Shown piece by piece: positions 50,956 to 58,703 of a DNA stretch of 64,000 bases (position 1 is its first letter; each line of letters begins with the position of its first letter). The notes under the pieces are model-generated. The model worked only from the letters and a program-made list of their open reading frames with translations, was not told where the DNA came from and did not search any database. The position numbers were made by a program, and so were the translations under genes. The DNA is from Pedococcus sp031456495 (GTDB lineage Bacteria > Actinomycetota > Actinomycetes > Actinomycetales > Dermatophilaceae), in NCBI RefSeq assembly GCF_031456495.1, contig NZ_JAVDUW010000001.1, positions 1,302,001 to 1,366,000 of the forward strand, written 5' to 3'.

Positions 50956-52005
50956 GTGGTCGCCGCCGTCGCCCCCCTCACCGCGCCCGTCACGCCTGAC
51001 GAGGCGCTGCGCCGGATCGCCTTCCTGCTCGAGCGCGAGCGGGCCGGGTCCTACCGGGTCGAGGCGTTCCGCAAGGCCGTGGTCACCGTCCGCGAGACGC
51101 CGGAGGACGAGCTGCGGACCCGCCACGAGGCCGGCACGCTCCAGGACCTGCCCGGCATCGGGAAGTCCACCGCCGGGGTCGTGGCGGAGGCGCTGGACGG
51201 TGACCTCCCGGCATACCTGGAGACGTTGCAGGACAAGGCGAAACCGCTCGTCACCGGCGGCGAGGAGCTCCTCACGCGCATCACCGGCGACTGCCACTCG
51301 CACTCGTCCTGGTCCGACGGCGGCAGCCCGATCGAGGAGATGGTCCTCACCGCCGTCGAGCTCGGCCACGAGTGGCTCGCGCTGACCGACCACTCCCCGC
51401 AGCTGCGGGTCGCCAACGGGCTGACGGCCGAGCGCCTCACCAAGCAGCTGGCGATCGTCGACGCGGTCAACGCCTCGCTCGGCGACAGCTTCCGCCTGCT
51501 CAAGGGCATCGAGGTGGACATCCTCGACGACGGCTCGCTCGACCAGACCGACCGCATGCTCGGCCAGCTCGACGTCGTCACTGCCAGCGTCCACTCCAAG
51601 CTGCGGATGAACGCCGCGCCCATGACCCGCCGCATGGTGGCCGCCGTCTCGAACCCGCGCGTCAACGTCCTCGGCCACTGCACCGGGCGGCTCGTGGAGG
51701 GGACGCGGGGCAAGCGGCCGCAGTCGGAGTTCGACGCCCGCGCCGTCTTCGAGGCCTGCGCCGAGCACGGCACGGCCGTGGAGATCAACAGCCGCCCGGA
51801 GCGGTGCGACCCGCCCGACGAGCTCGTCGAGCTGGCGATGGAGGTCGGCTGCCTGTTCGCGATCGACTCCGACGCCCATGCGCCCGGCCAGCTGGAGATG
51901 AAGGCGTACGGCTGCGAGCGCGCCGAACGCCTCGGCATCCCCGACGACCGGATCGTCACGACGTGGCCGGTCGAGCGGCTCCTGGAGTGGACCTCGAACG
52001 CTTGA
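50956..52005 (+). CDS. PHP-domain metal-dependent phosphoesterase with HhH region
   Basis: The 349-residue protein begins with a helix-hairpin-helix/PolX-like N-terminal domain (LQDLPGIGKSTAGVV, about 56-70). The PHP domain then has CHSHSSWSDG, ALTDHSP, and DSDAHAP metal ligands. It resembles the C-terminal PHP of bacterial PolX but lacks the polymerase, so a phosphatase or nuclease role is likely. The start GTG 50956 follows guaB1 by 18 bp. Confidence 0.85.
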   Translation: MVAAVAPLTAPVTPDEALRRIAFLLERERAGSYRVEAFRKAVVTVRETPEDELRTRHEAGTLQDLPGIGKSTAGVVAEALDGDLPAYLETLQDKAKPLVTGGEELLTRITGDCHSHSSWSDGGSPIEEMVLTAVELGHEWLALTDHSPQLRVANGLTAERLTKQLAIVDAVNASLGDSFRLLKGIEVDILDDGSLDQTDRMLGQLDVVTASVHSKLRMNAAPMTRRMVAAVSNPRVNVLGHCTGRLVEGTRGKRPQSEFDARAVFEACAEHGTAVEINSRPERCDPPDELVELAMEVGCLFAIDSDAHAPGQLEMKAYGCERAERLGIPDDRIVTTWPVERLLEWTSNA

Positions 52006-52014
52006 CGTGGACCG

Positions 52015-52058
52015 CCTCCATATGTCTCAATGAACTAAGTCATTGAGACATATGGAGG
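52015..52058. promoter_or_regulatory. Perfect 19-bp inverted repeat over the ribosome-binding site
   Basis: Arms 52015-52033 and 52040-52058 are exact complements around ACTAAG. The right arm includes the GGAGG Shine-Dalgarno of the next gene (ATG 52063), and TTGACG (52002-52007) lies just upstream. It can be a GntR operator in DNA and, if transcribed in full, a hairpin that hides the ribosome site. Confidence 0.85.
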
Positions 52059-52062
52059 GGTC

Positions 52063-52980
52063 ATGACGGTCGTGCTCATGGGGTTCGTGCTCGTCCCGCT
52101 GCTGGTGCTCGTCGTGGGGACGACGGCGGGGCGGCTGGTCTCGCTGACCCGCACGCGCGGGCTGGACCGGTCCGTGCGGGCCCGCTCCCTGCTGGCGTCG
52201 GGCGCCACGCTCGTCGCGGGCGTGGCTGCGATGGCGGCCTGGGTTGCCGTCGGGGACAACCCCGCGTCCGACGTGCGCGTCGCCACCCTCCCGGCGATCG
52301 GCGCCGCCGTGGCCACCCTCGCCGGCGCGGTCGCGGAGCTGACCTGGCCGCACCCGGCCGGCACCGTCCGGCAGGCCTCGCTCGACGCCAGGCGCCTGGC
52401 CCCGTCCCTCCTGCTGCGACTCCTGTGGGCCGGACTCGCGGCGAGCGCCGCAGCCCTGGTCGTGGGTGTCCTGACGGCCGGCCCGGACGGCCGGTCGGTG
52501 ACGCGGTCGGCGGGTGACGCCAGCAGCACCGCGAGCCCCTACCCCGGCTCCGCGTATGCCGTGCCGGTCGCGATCGCCCTCGCCGTGCTGGCGCTGGCGG
52601 CCTGGTGGGCGGTCCGCCGGGTGGAGTCGCGACCGGCGCTCCCCGGCGGGTCGCCCGAGCTGGACCGCTCCGTCCGGCAGGAGTCGCAGGTCCGGGTCCT
52701 GCGCCCGGCCGCCACCGGTGCGCTGCTCACCGCCGCAGGGCTGTGGCTCACCCTCGGCCCGGCGGTCAACCGCGTCACGCAGAACCTGCGCATCGCCAGC
52801 GAGGCTGCGCCGCGGTCGCCCGGCGACTGGGTCCAGTGGCTCGGCTTCGCCGGCGCCGGGCTGGGAGTGCTGCTGGCCCTGGCCGCAGGCGTCGCGCTGT
52901 TCTGGGTCGGCCCGGGCCTGCCCGCACCCTCTGCCCGGACTCCCGAGCCCTCCGGCACCGCCTCGCGGGGCGCGGCGTGA
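52063..52980 (+). CDS. Polytopic membrane protein in a GntR operon
   Basis: The 305-residue protein has about seven membrane helices (for example VVLMGFVLVPLLVLVVG; ALAVLALAAWWAV). No recognised motif is seen. YtrA-type GntR regulators are commonly encoded with membrane or ABC-transport proteins, so this may be the regulated transport or stress component. The stop overlaps the regulator (GTGA). Confidence 0.75.
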   Translation: MTVVLMGFVLVPLLVLVVGTTAGRLVSLTRTRGLDRSVRARSLLASGATLVAGVAAMAAWVAVGDNPASDVRVATLPAIGAAVATLAGAVAELTWPHPAGTVRQASLDARRLAPSLLLRLLWAGLAASAAALVVGVLTAGPDGRSVTRSAGDASSTASPYPGSAYAVPVAIALAVLALAAWWAVRRVESRPALPGGSPELDRSVRQESQVRVLRPAATGALLTAAGLWLTLGPAVNRVTQNLRIASEAAPRSPGDWVQWLGFAGAGLGVLLALAAGVALFWVGPGLPAPSARTPEPSGTASRGAA

Positions 52981-53351
52981 GCGAGCTCGCCGTCACGGTC
53001 GACCTGTCGGCGCCGACGCCGCCGTACGAGCAGGTGCGCACGCAGATCGCCGGGCACATCGCGACCGGGTCGCTCGCGGAGGGCGACCGGCTGCCGACCG
53101 TCCGCGCGCTGGCGGCGGACCTGGGGCTGGCGGTCAACACGGTGGCGCGCGCCTACAAGGAGCTCGAGGCCGAGGGGCTGGTCACCACCCGCCGACGCGC
53201 GGGGACCGTGGTCGCCCCCGGGTCGCAGTCCACGGACGTCGCCCTGGGGCGCAGCGCGGCCGAGTACGCCGAGCGGGCGATCCGGGCCGGGCTGAGCGAG
53301 TCGGCGGCGGTGGACCTGGTGCGCGCCGCCCTGCGCGAGGCGAGGGCCTGA
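52977..53351 (+). CDS. GntR-family regulator (YtrA type)
   Basis: The 124-residue protein is a short GntR member. The winged helix is at residues 10-80 (PPYEQVRTQIAGHIATGSL; LPTVRALAADLGLAVNTVARAYKEL), followed by a short dimerisation helix, as in the YtrA subfamily. It is co-translated with the membrane protein; the palindrome at 52015-52058 is its likely operator, giving autoregulation. Confidence 0.92.
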   Translation: MSELAVTVDLSAPTPPYEQVRTQIAGHIATGSLAEGDRLPTVRALAADLGLAVNTVARAYKELEAEGLVTTRRRAGTVVAPGSQSTDVALGRSAAEYAERAIRAGLSESAAVDLVRAALREARA

Positions 53352-53358
53352 CCCCCGT

Positions 53359-53388
53359 TTTGGAGATCGGGGCGCGGTACCCCTATGC
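53359..53388 (+). promoter_or_regulatory. Likely promoter of tRNA-Glu
   Basis: TTGGAG (53359-53364) and TATGCT (53383-53388) are separated by 18 bp, about 60 bp before the tRNA-Glu gene. Spacing and hexamers fit a housekeeping promoter. Confidence 0.5.
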
Positions 53389-53447
53389 TTTCCGAGTCCT
53401 CGACGGATCCGAGCGCAGTCGCTGGGCGAGGGTTCGGCGAAGTGCCG

Positions 53448-53520
53448 GTCCCCATCGTCTAGCGGCCCAGGACCCCGCCCTTTCACGGCGGTAGCACGGG
53501 TTCGAATCCCGTTGGGGATA
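53448..53520 (+). tRNA. tRNA-Glu (anticodon UUC)
   Basis: A 73-nt cloverleaf folds: acceptor GTCCCCA/TGGGGAT, anticodon loop CTTTCAC (UUC), T arm ACGGG-TTCGAAT-CCCGT, discriminator A. The first pair is G-U. No encoded CCA. Confidence 0.96.
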
Positions 53521-53549
53521 CTGTTTTGCAAGGCCTCAGAGCCATCCGA

Positions 53550-53623
53550 GGCCCCGTAGCGCAGTTGGTTAGCGCGCCGCCCTGTCACGGCGGAGGTCGC
53601 GGGTTCGAGTCCCGTCGGGGTCG
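53550..53623 (+). tRNA. tRNA-Asp (anticodon GUC)
   Basis: A 74-nt cloverleaf folds: acceptor GGCCCCG/CGGGGTC, D arm with AGTTGGTTAGC, anticodon loop CTGTCAC (GUC), discriminator G. It lies 29 bp after tRNA-Glu and is probably co-transcribed, ending at the hairpin beginning 8 bp later. Confidence 0.96.
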
Positions 53624-53630
53624 CCCAGGA

Positions 53631-53662
53631 CGAAGGGCCCACACGAGAGTGTGGGCCCTTCG
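53631..53662 (+). terminator. Hairpin terminator after tRNA-Asp
   Basis: CGAAGGGCCCACAC pairs with its mirror around GAGA, 8 bp after the tRNA, followed by TCATT. Confidence 0.85.
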
Positions 53663-53729
53663 TCATTCCCCGCTTGGTGGTGCCACTCCGGTCGAGCGAG
53701 CCTCGGACGGGCTGCCTAGGGTTGGTGCC

Positions 53730-54680
53730 ATGGCAGCGGTGACGGACGGGCTGGACTGGCTCCTCGACAAGTCGGTGGTGCTCGGCTACAGCAAGGTGGG
53801 CCCTGCGCTGCGTCGTGCCTGGTGGCCGGCCGACCCCAGGCCCGGTGTCCTGGCCGGTCGCACCGTGGTCGTGACCGGCGCCAGCGGCGGCCTCGGCCTC
53901 GCCACCGCGTCAGGCCTGGCCGGGCTCGGCGCTCACGTGCGCCTGGTCGGCCGCGACACCGAGCGGCTCGAGGCCGCGCAGCGCCAGCTCGTCGCCGAGG
54001 TGCCGTCCGCGCAGGCCGACCTCGACGTGTGCGACCTCAGCGACCTCGACGCCGTGGAGGCGTATGCCGCGCGGTTGCGCGAGGAGCTGCCCACGCTCCA
54101 CGCCCTCGTCCACAACGCCGGTGTCCTGCCGCCGGAGCGCCGCGTGAGCCCGCAGGGGCACGAGCTGACCTACGCGACGCACGTCCTCGGCCCGCACGCC
54201 CTCACCTTCGCCCTCGGCGACCTGCTCGCCGGCGGACGCGTCGTCGTCGTGTCCTCCGGTGGCATGTACGCACACCCCCTGCCGGAGGACGACTACGAGT
54301 ACACGCGCGGCACGTACTCGGGCACCACGGCATACGCCCGCACCAAGCGGATGCAGGTGGTGCTGGCCGAGCGCTGGGCGCGCGAACTCGACGGGCAGGG
54401 GACGGCCGTGCACTCGATGCACCCGGGCTGGGCCGACACCCCGGGCGTCACCGACTCGCTTCCCGGCTTCGCCAAGGTCGCCGGCCCCATCCTGCGCGAC
54501 GCCCGCGGCGGCGCCGACACCGTCGTCTGGCTGGTCGCGACCGAGGAGCCGATCGGGACGGGCCGGTTCTGGCACGACCGCCGGGCACGCGCCACGCACT
54601 ACGCGCCCGTGCGCGTGGAGTCCGGGGCCGCCCGTGAGCGGCTCTGGCAGGCGGTCACCGAGGCCACCGGCAGGCCGTGA
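53730..54680 (+). CDS. SDR oxidoreductase of the DHRS12/retinol dehydrogenase type
   Basis: The 316-residue protein has an N-terminal extension (about 45 residues, VVLGYSKVGPALRR), then an SDR fold with TGASGGLGLA, HNAGVLPP, VVSSGGMY and the YARTK Tyr-Lys pair. Extension plus motif set match the SDR family 12-like group, often acting on lipids or retinoids. The ATG is 7 bp after TAGGGT (53717-53722). Confidence 0.9.
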   Translation: MAAVTDGLDWLLDKSVVLGYSKVGPALRRAWWPADPRPGVLAGRTVVVTGASGGLGLATASGLAGLGAHVRLVGRDTERLEAAQRQLVAEVPSAQADLDVCDLSDLDAVEAYAARLREELPTLHALVHNAGVLPPERRVSPQGHELTYATHVLGPHALTFALGDLLAGGRVVVVSSGGMYAHPLPEDDYEYTRGTYSGTTAYARTKRMQVVLAERWARELDGQGTAVHSMHPGWADTPGVTDSLPGFAKVAGPILRDARGGADTVVWLVATEEPIGTGRFWHDRRARATHYAPVRVESGAARERLWQAVTEATGRP

Positions 54681-54686
54681 CGACGA

Positions 54687-54714
54687 AGCGCCCCGGGACG
54701 GGTCCCGGGGCGCT
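54687..54714. terminator. Hairpin terminator between convergent oxidoreductase genes
   Basis: AGCGCCCCGGGAC pairs with its mirror around a very short loop, 6 bp after the SDR stop and about 55 bp from the end of the convergent reductase gene. Confidence 0.8.
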
Positions 54715-54769
54715 CTGTCGTCGTTGCAGGTGCGGACGCGTTGCTGCACAACGGGTCCGGACGGCTGCG

Positions 54770-55693
54770 TCACTCGCTGACGCGGATCGCGATCTTGCCG
54801 CGGACGTGACCGCCCTGGCTCAGCTCGAACGCCTTGGCCGTCTCCTCGAGCGGGAAGGATGCCGCCACCGGGACGGTCAGCTTGCCCTCGTCGGCGAGGT
54901 CGGAGAGCGCCTGCAGGTCGGCGGCGTCGGGCCGCACCCACGCGTAGAGGCCACCCTTCTCCGCGACCGAGCCGTCCGCCACGGACCCGTGCCGGCCGCC
55001 CTCGGCGAGCACGGCGAGGGTGTCGTCGAGCACCTCGCCCACGAAGTCCGCGACGACGTCGACGCCCTGCGGCGCCAGCTCGCGAACCCGCCCGACGAGC
55101 CCGTCGCCGTACGTCACCGGCTCCACGCCGAGACCGCGCAGGAACTCGTGGTTGGACTCCGACGCCGTGCCGATCACGCGGGCGCCGAGCGCGCGGGCGA
55201 CCTGCACGGCGAGGACGCCGACGCCACCGGCGGCCGCGTGCACGAGGACGGTCTCGCCCTCGCGCAGGCCCAGCCGGGTGAGCAGCTGGTATGCCGTGAG
55301 GCCGGCCAGCGGGAGTCCCGCGGCCTGGTCCCAGTCGAGGGAGGCCGGCTTGCGGGCGGCCGTGCGAGCCGGCACCGACACCAGCTCGGCGAACGTGCCC
55401 TGCTGCACCCAGTCCTTGCGCGCGTAGGCGACGACCTCGTCGCCGACCGAGAACTCGGGCGTGTCCAGGCCCACCGCCTCGACCACCCCGGCGACGTCCC
55501 ACCCGGGGACCGCCGGGAAGTCCACCTGCATCAGCGGGTCGAGGTAGCCCGCCATCACCTTCCAGTCCACCGGGTTGACCGACGCCGACCGGACCCGGAC
55601 GAGGACCTCACCCGGACCGACCCGCGGGTCGGGCCGCTCGGTGACCTCGAGGACGTCGGGACCGCCGTACTGCGCATACGTGATTGCTCGCAT
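54770..55693 (-). CDS. NADP-dependent quinone oxidoreductase-like MDR protein
   Basis: The 307-residue medium-chain reductase lacks zinc ligands. It has the GroES-like N-terminal domain (VNPVDWKVMAGYLDPL; PAVPGWDVAGVVEAVG) and a cofactor domain with VHAAAGGVGVLAVQVA. It probably reduces quinones or enones with NADPH. ATG at 55691-55693. Confidence 0.92.
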   Translation of the reverse strand: MRAITYAQYGGPDVLEVTERPDPRVGPGEVLVRVRSASVNPVDWKVMAGYLDPLMQVDFPAVPGWDVAGVVEAVGLDTPEFSVGDEVVAYARKDWVQQGTFAELVSVPARTAARKPASLDWDQAAGLPLAGLTAYQLLTRLGLREGETVLVHAAAGGVGVLAVQVARALGARVIGTASESNHEFLRGLGVEPVTYGDGLVGRVRELAPQGVDVVADFVGEVLDDTLAVLAEGGRHGSVADGSVAEKGGLYAWVRPDAADLQALSDLADEGKLTVPVAASFPLEETAKAFELSQGGHVRGKIAIRVSE

Positions 55694-55794
55694 GAGGGGG
55701 ACAACAGCACGCGCCCCGGCCCCTGTTCCGAACCCCGTCCGAATTGCGGCGTGACCAACCTCGCAGGCGCGCTGCGGGGCCGGTCACCGGAGGA

Positions 55795-55894
55795 GCGACG
55801 GGGAAGGGGCCGAGGCGCGCTGGCGGGCCTGGCACGAGCACCGGAGCTTGCGGAGGTGCGAGCGGACTCGCGCGCCGAGGCCCTTTCCCGTCGC
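55795..55894. repeat. Roughly 100-bp imperfect inverted-repeat element
   Basis: The arm 55795-55820 (starts GCGACGGGGAAGGGGCC) pairs with 55870-55894 with about 22 matches, one indel and a few mismatches around a 49-nt centre that contains its own GCACC/GGTGC pair. It lies in the otherwise gene-free 300 bp (55694-55993) between the reductase and TetR genes. It may be a REP/MITE-like repeat or a structured RNA; no credible ORF is present. Confidence 0.6.
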
Positions 55895-55993
55895 GACGAC
55901 CCCTGCGACTCGGGATCCCCTTTCGCCTGCCGAGGACCCACACACGCGCCGTTACGACCTTGGGTCCGTGAAGGCTTGTGGGACAGTGGCCGC

Positions 55994-56629
55994 GTGAGCA
56001 CGACCGACGGCGGGACGACCGCACCGAGGCGGGGGCGTCCCGGCCGCGACCAGCAGACGGTGCTGCGCAGGGCGGTCGACCTGTTCAACGAGCAGGGCTA
56101 CGACGGCACCAGCATGGGCGACCTGGCCCGTGCCCTCGGGTTCAGCAAGTCGGCGATCTACCACCACGTCCCCGGCAAGCAGCACCTGCTCTCGCAGGCG
56201 CTCGACGAGGCGCTGGACGGCCTCACCGCGGTCATCGACGAGGCCGAGCGACGCGAGCCGGGATCCAGCGCCTACCAGCGTCTTCGGCGCGCCGTGCAGC
56301 TCTCGGTCGAGGTCCTCGTCGAGCACCAGCCCGCGGTCACGCTGCTGCTCCGGGTCCGCGGCAACAGCGAGGTCGAGCTGGAGGCCCTGCGCCGCCGCCG
56401 CGCCATCGACGCCCGGCTCGCCGCCCTCGTCCAGGAGTCCGTCGACGAGGGGTCGCTGCGCTCGGACGTGTCACCGCAGCTCGTGAGCCGGCTGCTCTTC
56501 GGCATGGTCAACTCGCTCGTGGAGTGGCACCGCCCCGGCGGCTCGGCCGACGCGCGGCAGCTCTCCGAGGCCATCACGACGATCGCGTTCGACGGCCTGG
56601 CGACCGCCTCGGCCCGTCACCAGTCGTAG
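55994..56629 (+). CDS. TetR-family regulator, probable PaaR
   Basis: The 211-residue protein has an N-terminal HTH (DGTSMGDLARALGFSKSAIYHHVPGKQHLL, about 35-64) and a C-terminal TetR_C domain. It stands at one end of a phenylacetate gene cluster and is the obvious candidate for the palindrome at 62736-62757. The GTG at 55994 follows GACAGT by 6 bp. Its last 13 bp overlap the 3' end of the convergent dehydrogenase gene. The PaaR role is inferred from context. Confidence 0.85.
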   Translation: MSTTDGGTTAPRRGRPGRDQQTVLRRAVDLFNEQGYDGTSMGDLARALGFSKSAIYHHVPGKQHLLSQALDEALDGLTAVIDEAERREPGSSAYQRLRRAVQLSVEVLVEHQPAVTLLLRVRGNSEVELEALRRRRAIDARLAALVQESVDEGSLRSDVSPQLVSRLLFGMVNSLVEWHRPGGSADARQLSEAITTIAFDGLATASARHQS

Positions 56630-57501
56630 AAGCCGCGACCCGTCTTGCGGCCCAGCTCGCCGGCCGCGACCTTGTCGCGCAACAGCTGCGGCGGCTGGAA
56701 CCGGGGCCCGAGCTCGCGCGCCAGGTGCTCGGCGATGGCCAGCCGCACATCGAGCCCGACGATGTCGGTGGTCCGCAGCGGCCCGACCGGGTGCCGGTAG
56801 CCCAGCGTCATCGCCGTGTCGATGTCCTCCGCGCTGGCCACGCCCTCCTGCACCATCCGCATCGCCTCGAGCGCGATCGCGACCCCGAGCCGGCTGCTCG
56901 CGAACCCCGGCGCGTCCTGCACCGTGATCCCCGTCTTGCCCAGCGCCTCGACCCACGCGCGGGCCTCGACCACCAGGCCGGGGTCGGTGCGCCGTCCGAC
57001 GACGACCTCGACGAGGTCGCTGACGGGCACGGGGTTGAAGAAGTGCAGGCCGACCAGGCGCTCCGGCCGCGACAGGCCCTCGGCGATGGAGTCGATCGAC
57101 AGCGAGCTCGTGTTCGTGGCGAGCACCGCGTCCGGCGCCGACTGCTCGACGGCCGCGAACACCTGCCGCTTGAGCTCGACGTCCTCCGGCACCGCCTCCA
57201 CGACCAGCGTCACCTCGGCGAGGTCGGCCGGGTCCGTGGTCGTCCGGTATGCCGCGTGCGCGGCCTCGGCGTCGACCCCGAGGGTCCCGCGCTCGGCTGC
57301 CTTGGCGAGGCTGGAGGCGATGCGCGCTCCGGCCGCCTCGGCGGCCTCGGTCGACCCCTCGACGACGACGACCTGCGAGCCGGCGGAGACGAAGGCGTGC
57401 GCGATGCCCGCCCCCATCCGCCCGCCCCCGTAGACGCCGACCCGCGCCGGCAGACGGCGCGTGGCCGCGTCGGACGCGAAGGCACCGCCGTCGGCGCTCA
57501 C
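56617..57501 (-). CDS. 3-hydroxyacyl-CoA dehydrogenase (PaaH-like)
   Basis: The 294-residue protein has an NAD-binding VGVYGGGRMGAGIAHAF loop (about 21-37), ATNTSSL and LHFFNPVPVSDLVE around the catalytic His, and a single C-terminal helical domain. It is much shorter than two-domain enterobacterial PaaH and resembles 3-hydroxybutyryl-CoA dehydrogenases. In the paa pathway it would oxidise 3-hydroxyadipyl-CoA. The GTG overlaps the thiolase stop (GTGA). Confidence 0.88.
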   Translation of the reverse strand: MSADGGAFASDAATRRLPARVGVYGGGRMGAGIAHAFVSAGSQVVVVEGSTEAAEAAGARIASSLAKAAERGTLGVDAEAAHAAYRTTTDPADLAEVTLVVEAVPEDVELKRQVFAAVEQSAPDAVLATNTSSLSIDSIAEGLSRPERLVGLHFFNPVPVSDLVEVVVGRRTDPGLVVEARAWVEALGKTGITVQDAPGFASSRLGVAIALEAMRMVQEGVASAEDIDTAMTLGYRHPVGPLRTTDIVGLDVRLAIAEHLARELGPRFQPPQLLRDKVAAGELGRKTGRGFYDW

Positions 57502-58676
57502 GGGCGCTCCAGCAGCAGGGCAGTGCCCTGACCCACGCCGACGCACATCGTCGCGAGCCCGCGGCGCGCACCGGCGCGCTCGAGCCGGCCGAGCAGGGTC
57601 ACGACGATCCGCGTGCCCGAGCAGCCCAGCGGGTGCCCGAGGGCGATGGCGCCGCCGTCGGCGTTGACGACCTCCTCGTCGAGCTCCAGGTCGCGGACGC
57701 AGGCGAGGGACTGCGAGGCGAACGCCTCGTTCAGCTCGACGGCGTCGAGGTCGTCGACCGTCCAGCCGGCCCGGTCGAGCGCCTTGCGCGTGGCGGGTAC
57801 CGGTCCGATGCCCATGACGTCGGGCGCGACGCCGGCACTGGCGCCACCGACGATCCGGGCCCGGGGCGTGAGGCCGTGCCTCTCCACGAACGCCTCCGAC
57901 GCGACGACGACCGCTGCGGCCCCGTCGTTGAGGGCGCTGGAGTTGCCGGCCGTGACGAGGCCGTCCGGACCGTGCAGCGGTCGCAGGCGGGCGAGCTTCT
58001 CCAGGCTCGTGTCGGCCCGCGGGCCCTCGTCGACCGCGACCTCGCCGTCGCCGACGGGGACCGCCACGATCTCGGCTTCGAACCGGCCGGCCTCGATGGC
58101 CGCGACCGCCCGCTGGTGCGAGCGCAGGGCGAACGCGTCGAGCTCCTCCCGGGTCAGCCCCCACCGCCGGGCAACCCGCTCGGCGGTCTGCGGCATGGTC
58201 AGCGTGGTGTCGGCGTCGAACCGGGGGTTGGTGAAGCGCCAGCCGATCGAGGTGTCGAACGCCGCACCGGGACGGGCGAAGGCCTTCGCCGGCTTCTCCT
58301 GCACCCAGGGGGCCCGTGTCATCGACTCGACCCCGCCCGCCACCACGACGTCGGCGTCGCCCGCGGCAACCATCTGCCGCGCCGTGGTGATCGCCGTCAT
58401 GCCCGAGGCGCACAGCCGGTTGACGGTGAAGCCGGGCACCGAGTCGGGCAGCCCGGCGAGGAGCCACGCCATGCGGGCGACGTTGCGGTTGTCCTCCCCC
58501 GCCTGGTTCGCGGCACCGAGGACGACCTCGTCGACCAGCGCCGGGTCGACCCCCGCTCGGCGGACGACCTCACCCACCACGAGGGCCGCCAGGTCGTCGG
58601 GGCGCACCGACGCCAGCGCACCGGCATACCGGCCGATGGGGGTGCGCACGGCATCGACGATGAACGCTTCGGGCAC
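57498..58676 (-). CDS. Acetyl-CoA acyltransferase (PaaJ/PcaF-type thiolase)
   Basis: The 392-residue thiolase has the nucleophile in VNRLCASGM (Cys about 88), NEAFASQ, GHPLGCSG and the C-terminal CVGVGQG Cys. Context indicates cleavage of 3-oxoadipyl-CoA to succinyl-CoA and acetyl-CoA. The GTG has AAGGAGAAC upstream. Naming is by context; closely related thiolases have other substrates. Confidence 0.9.
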   Translation of the reverse strand: MPEAFIVDAVRTPIGRYAGALASVRPDDLAALVVGEVVRRAGVDPALVDEVVLGAANQAGEDNRNVARMAWLLAGLPDSVPGFTVNRLCASGMTAITTARQMVAAGDADVVVAGGVESMTRAPWVQEKPAKAFARPGAAFDTSIGWRFTNPRFDADTTLTMPQTAERVARRWGLTREELDAFALRSHQRAVAAIEAGRFEAEIVAVPVGDGEVAVDEGPRADTSLEKLARLRPLHGPDGLVTAGNSSALNDGAAAVVVASEAFVERHGLTPRARIVGGASAGVAPDVMGIGPVPATRKALDRAGWTVDDLDAVELNEAFASQSLACVRDLELDEEVVNADGGAIALGHPLGCSGTRIVVTLLGRLERAGARRGLATMCVGVGQGTALLLERP

Positions 58677-58703
58677 GGGGTTCTCCTTGGGGGACAGGGA
58701 CGC

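Noticed and set aside
48571..51879. Very long antisense open frame (1102 codons) opposite SDR, guaB1 and PHP genes
   Set aside because: It is a high-GC shadow frame with His/Arg/Gly/Val-biased composition and no domain motif, lying opposite three well-supported genes.
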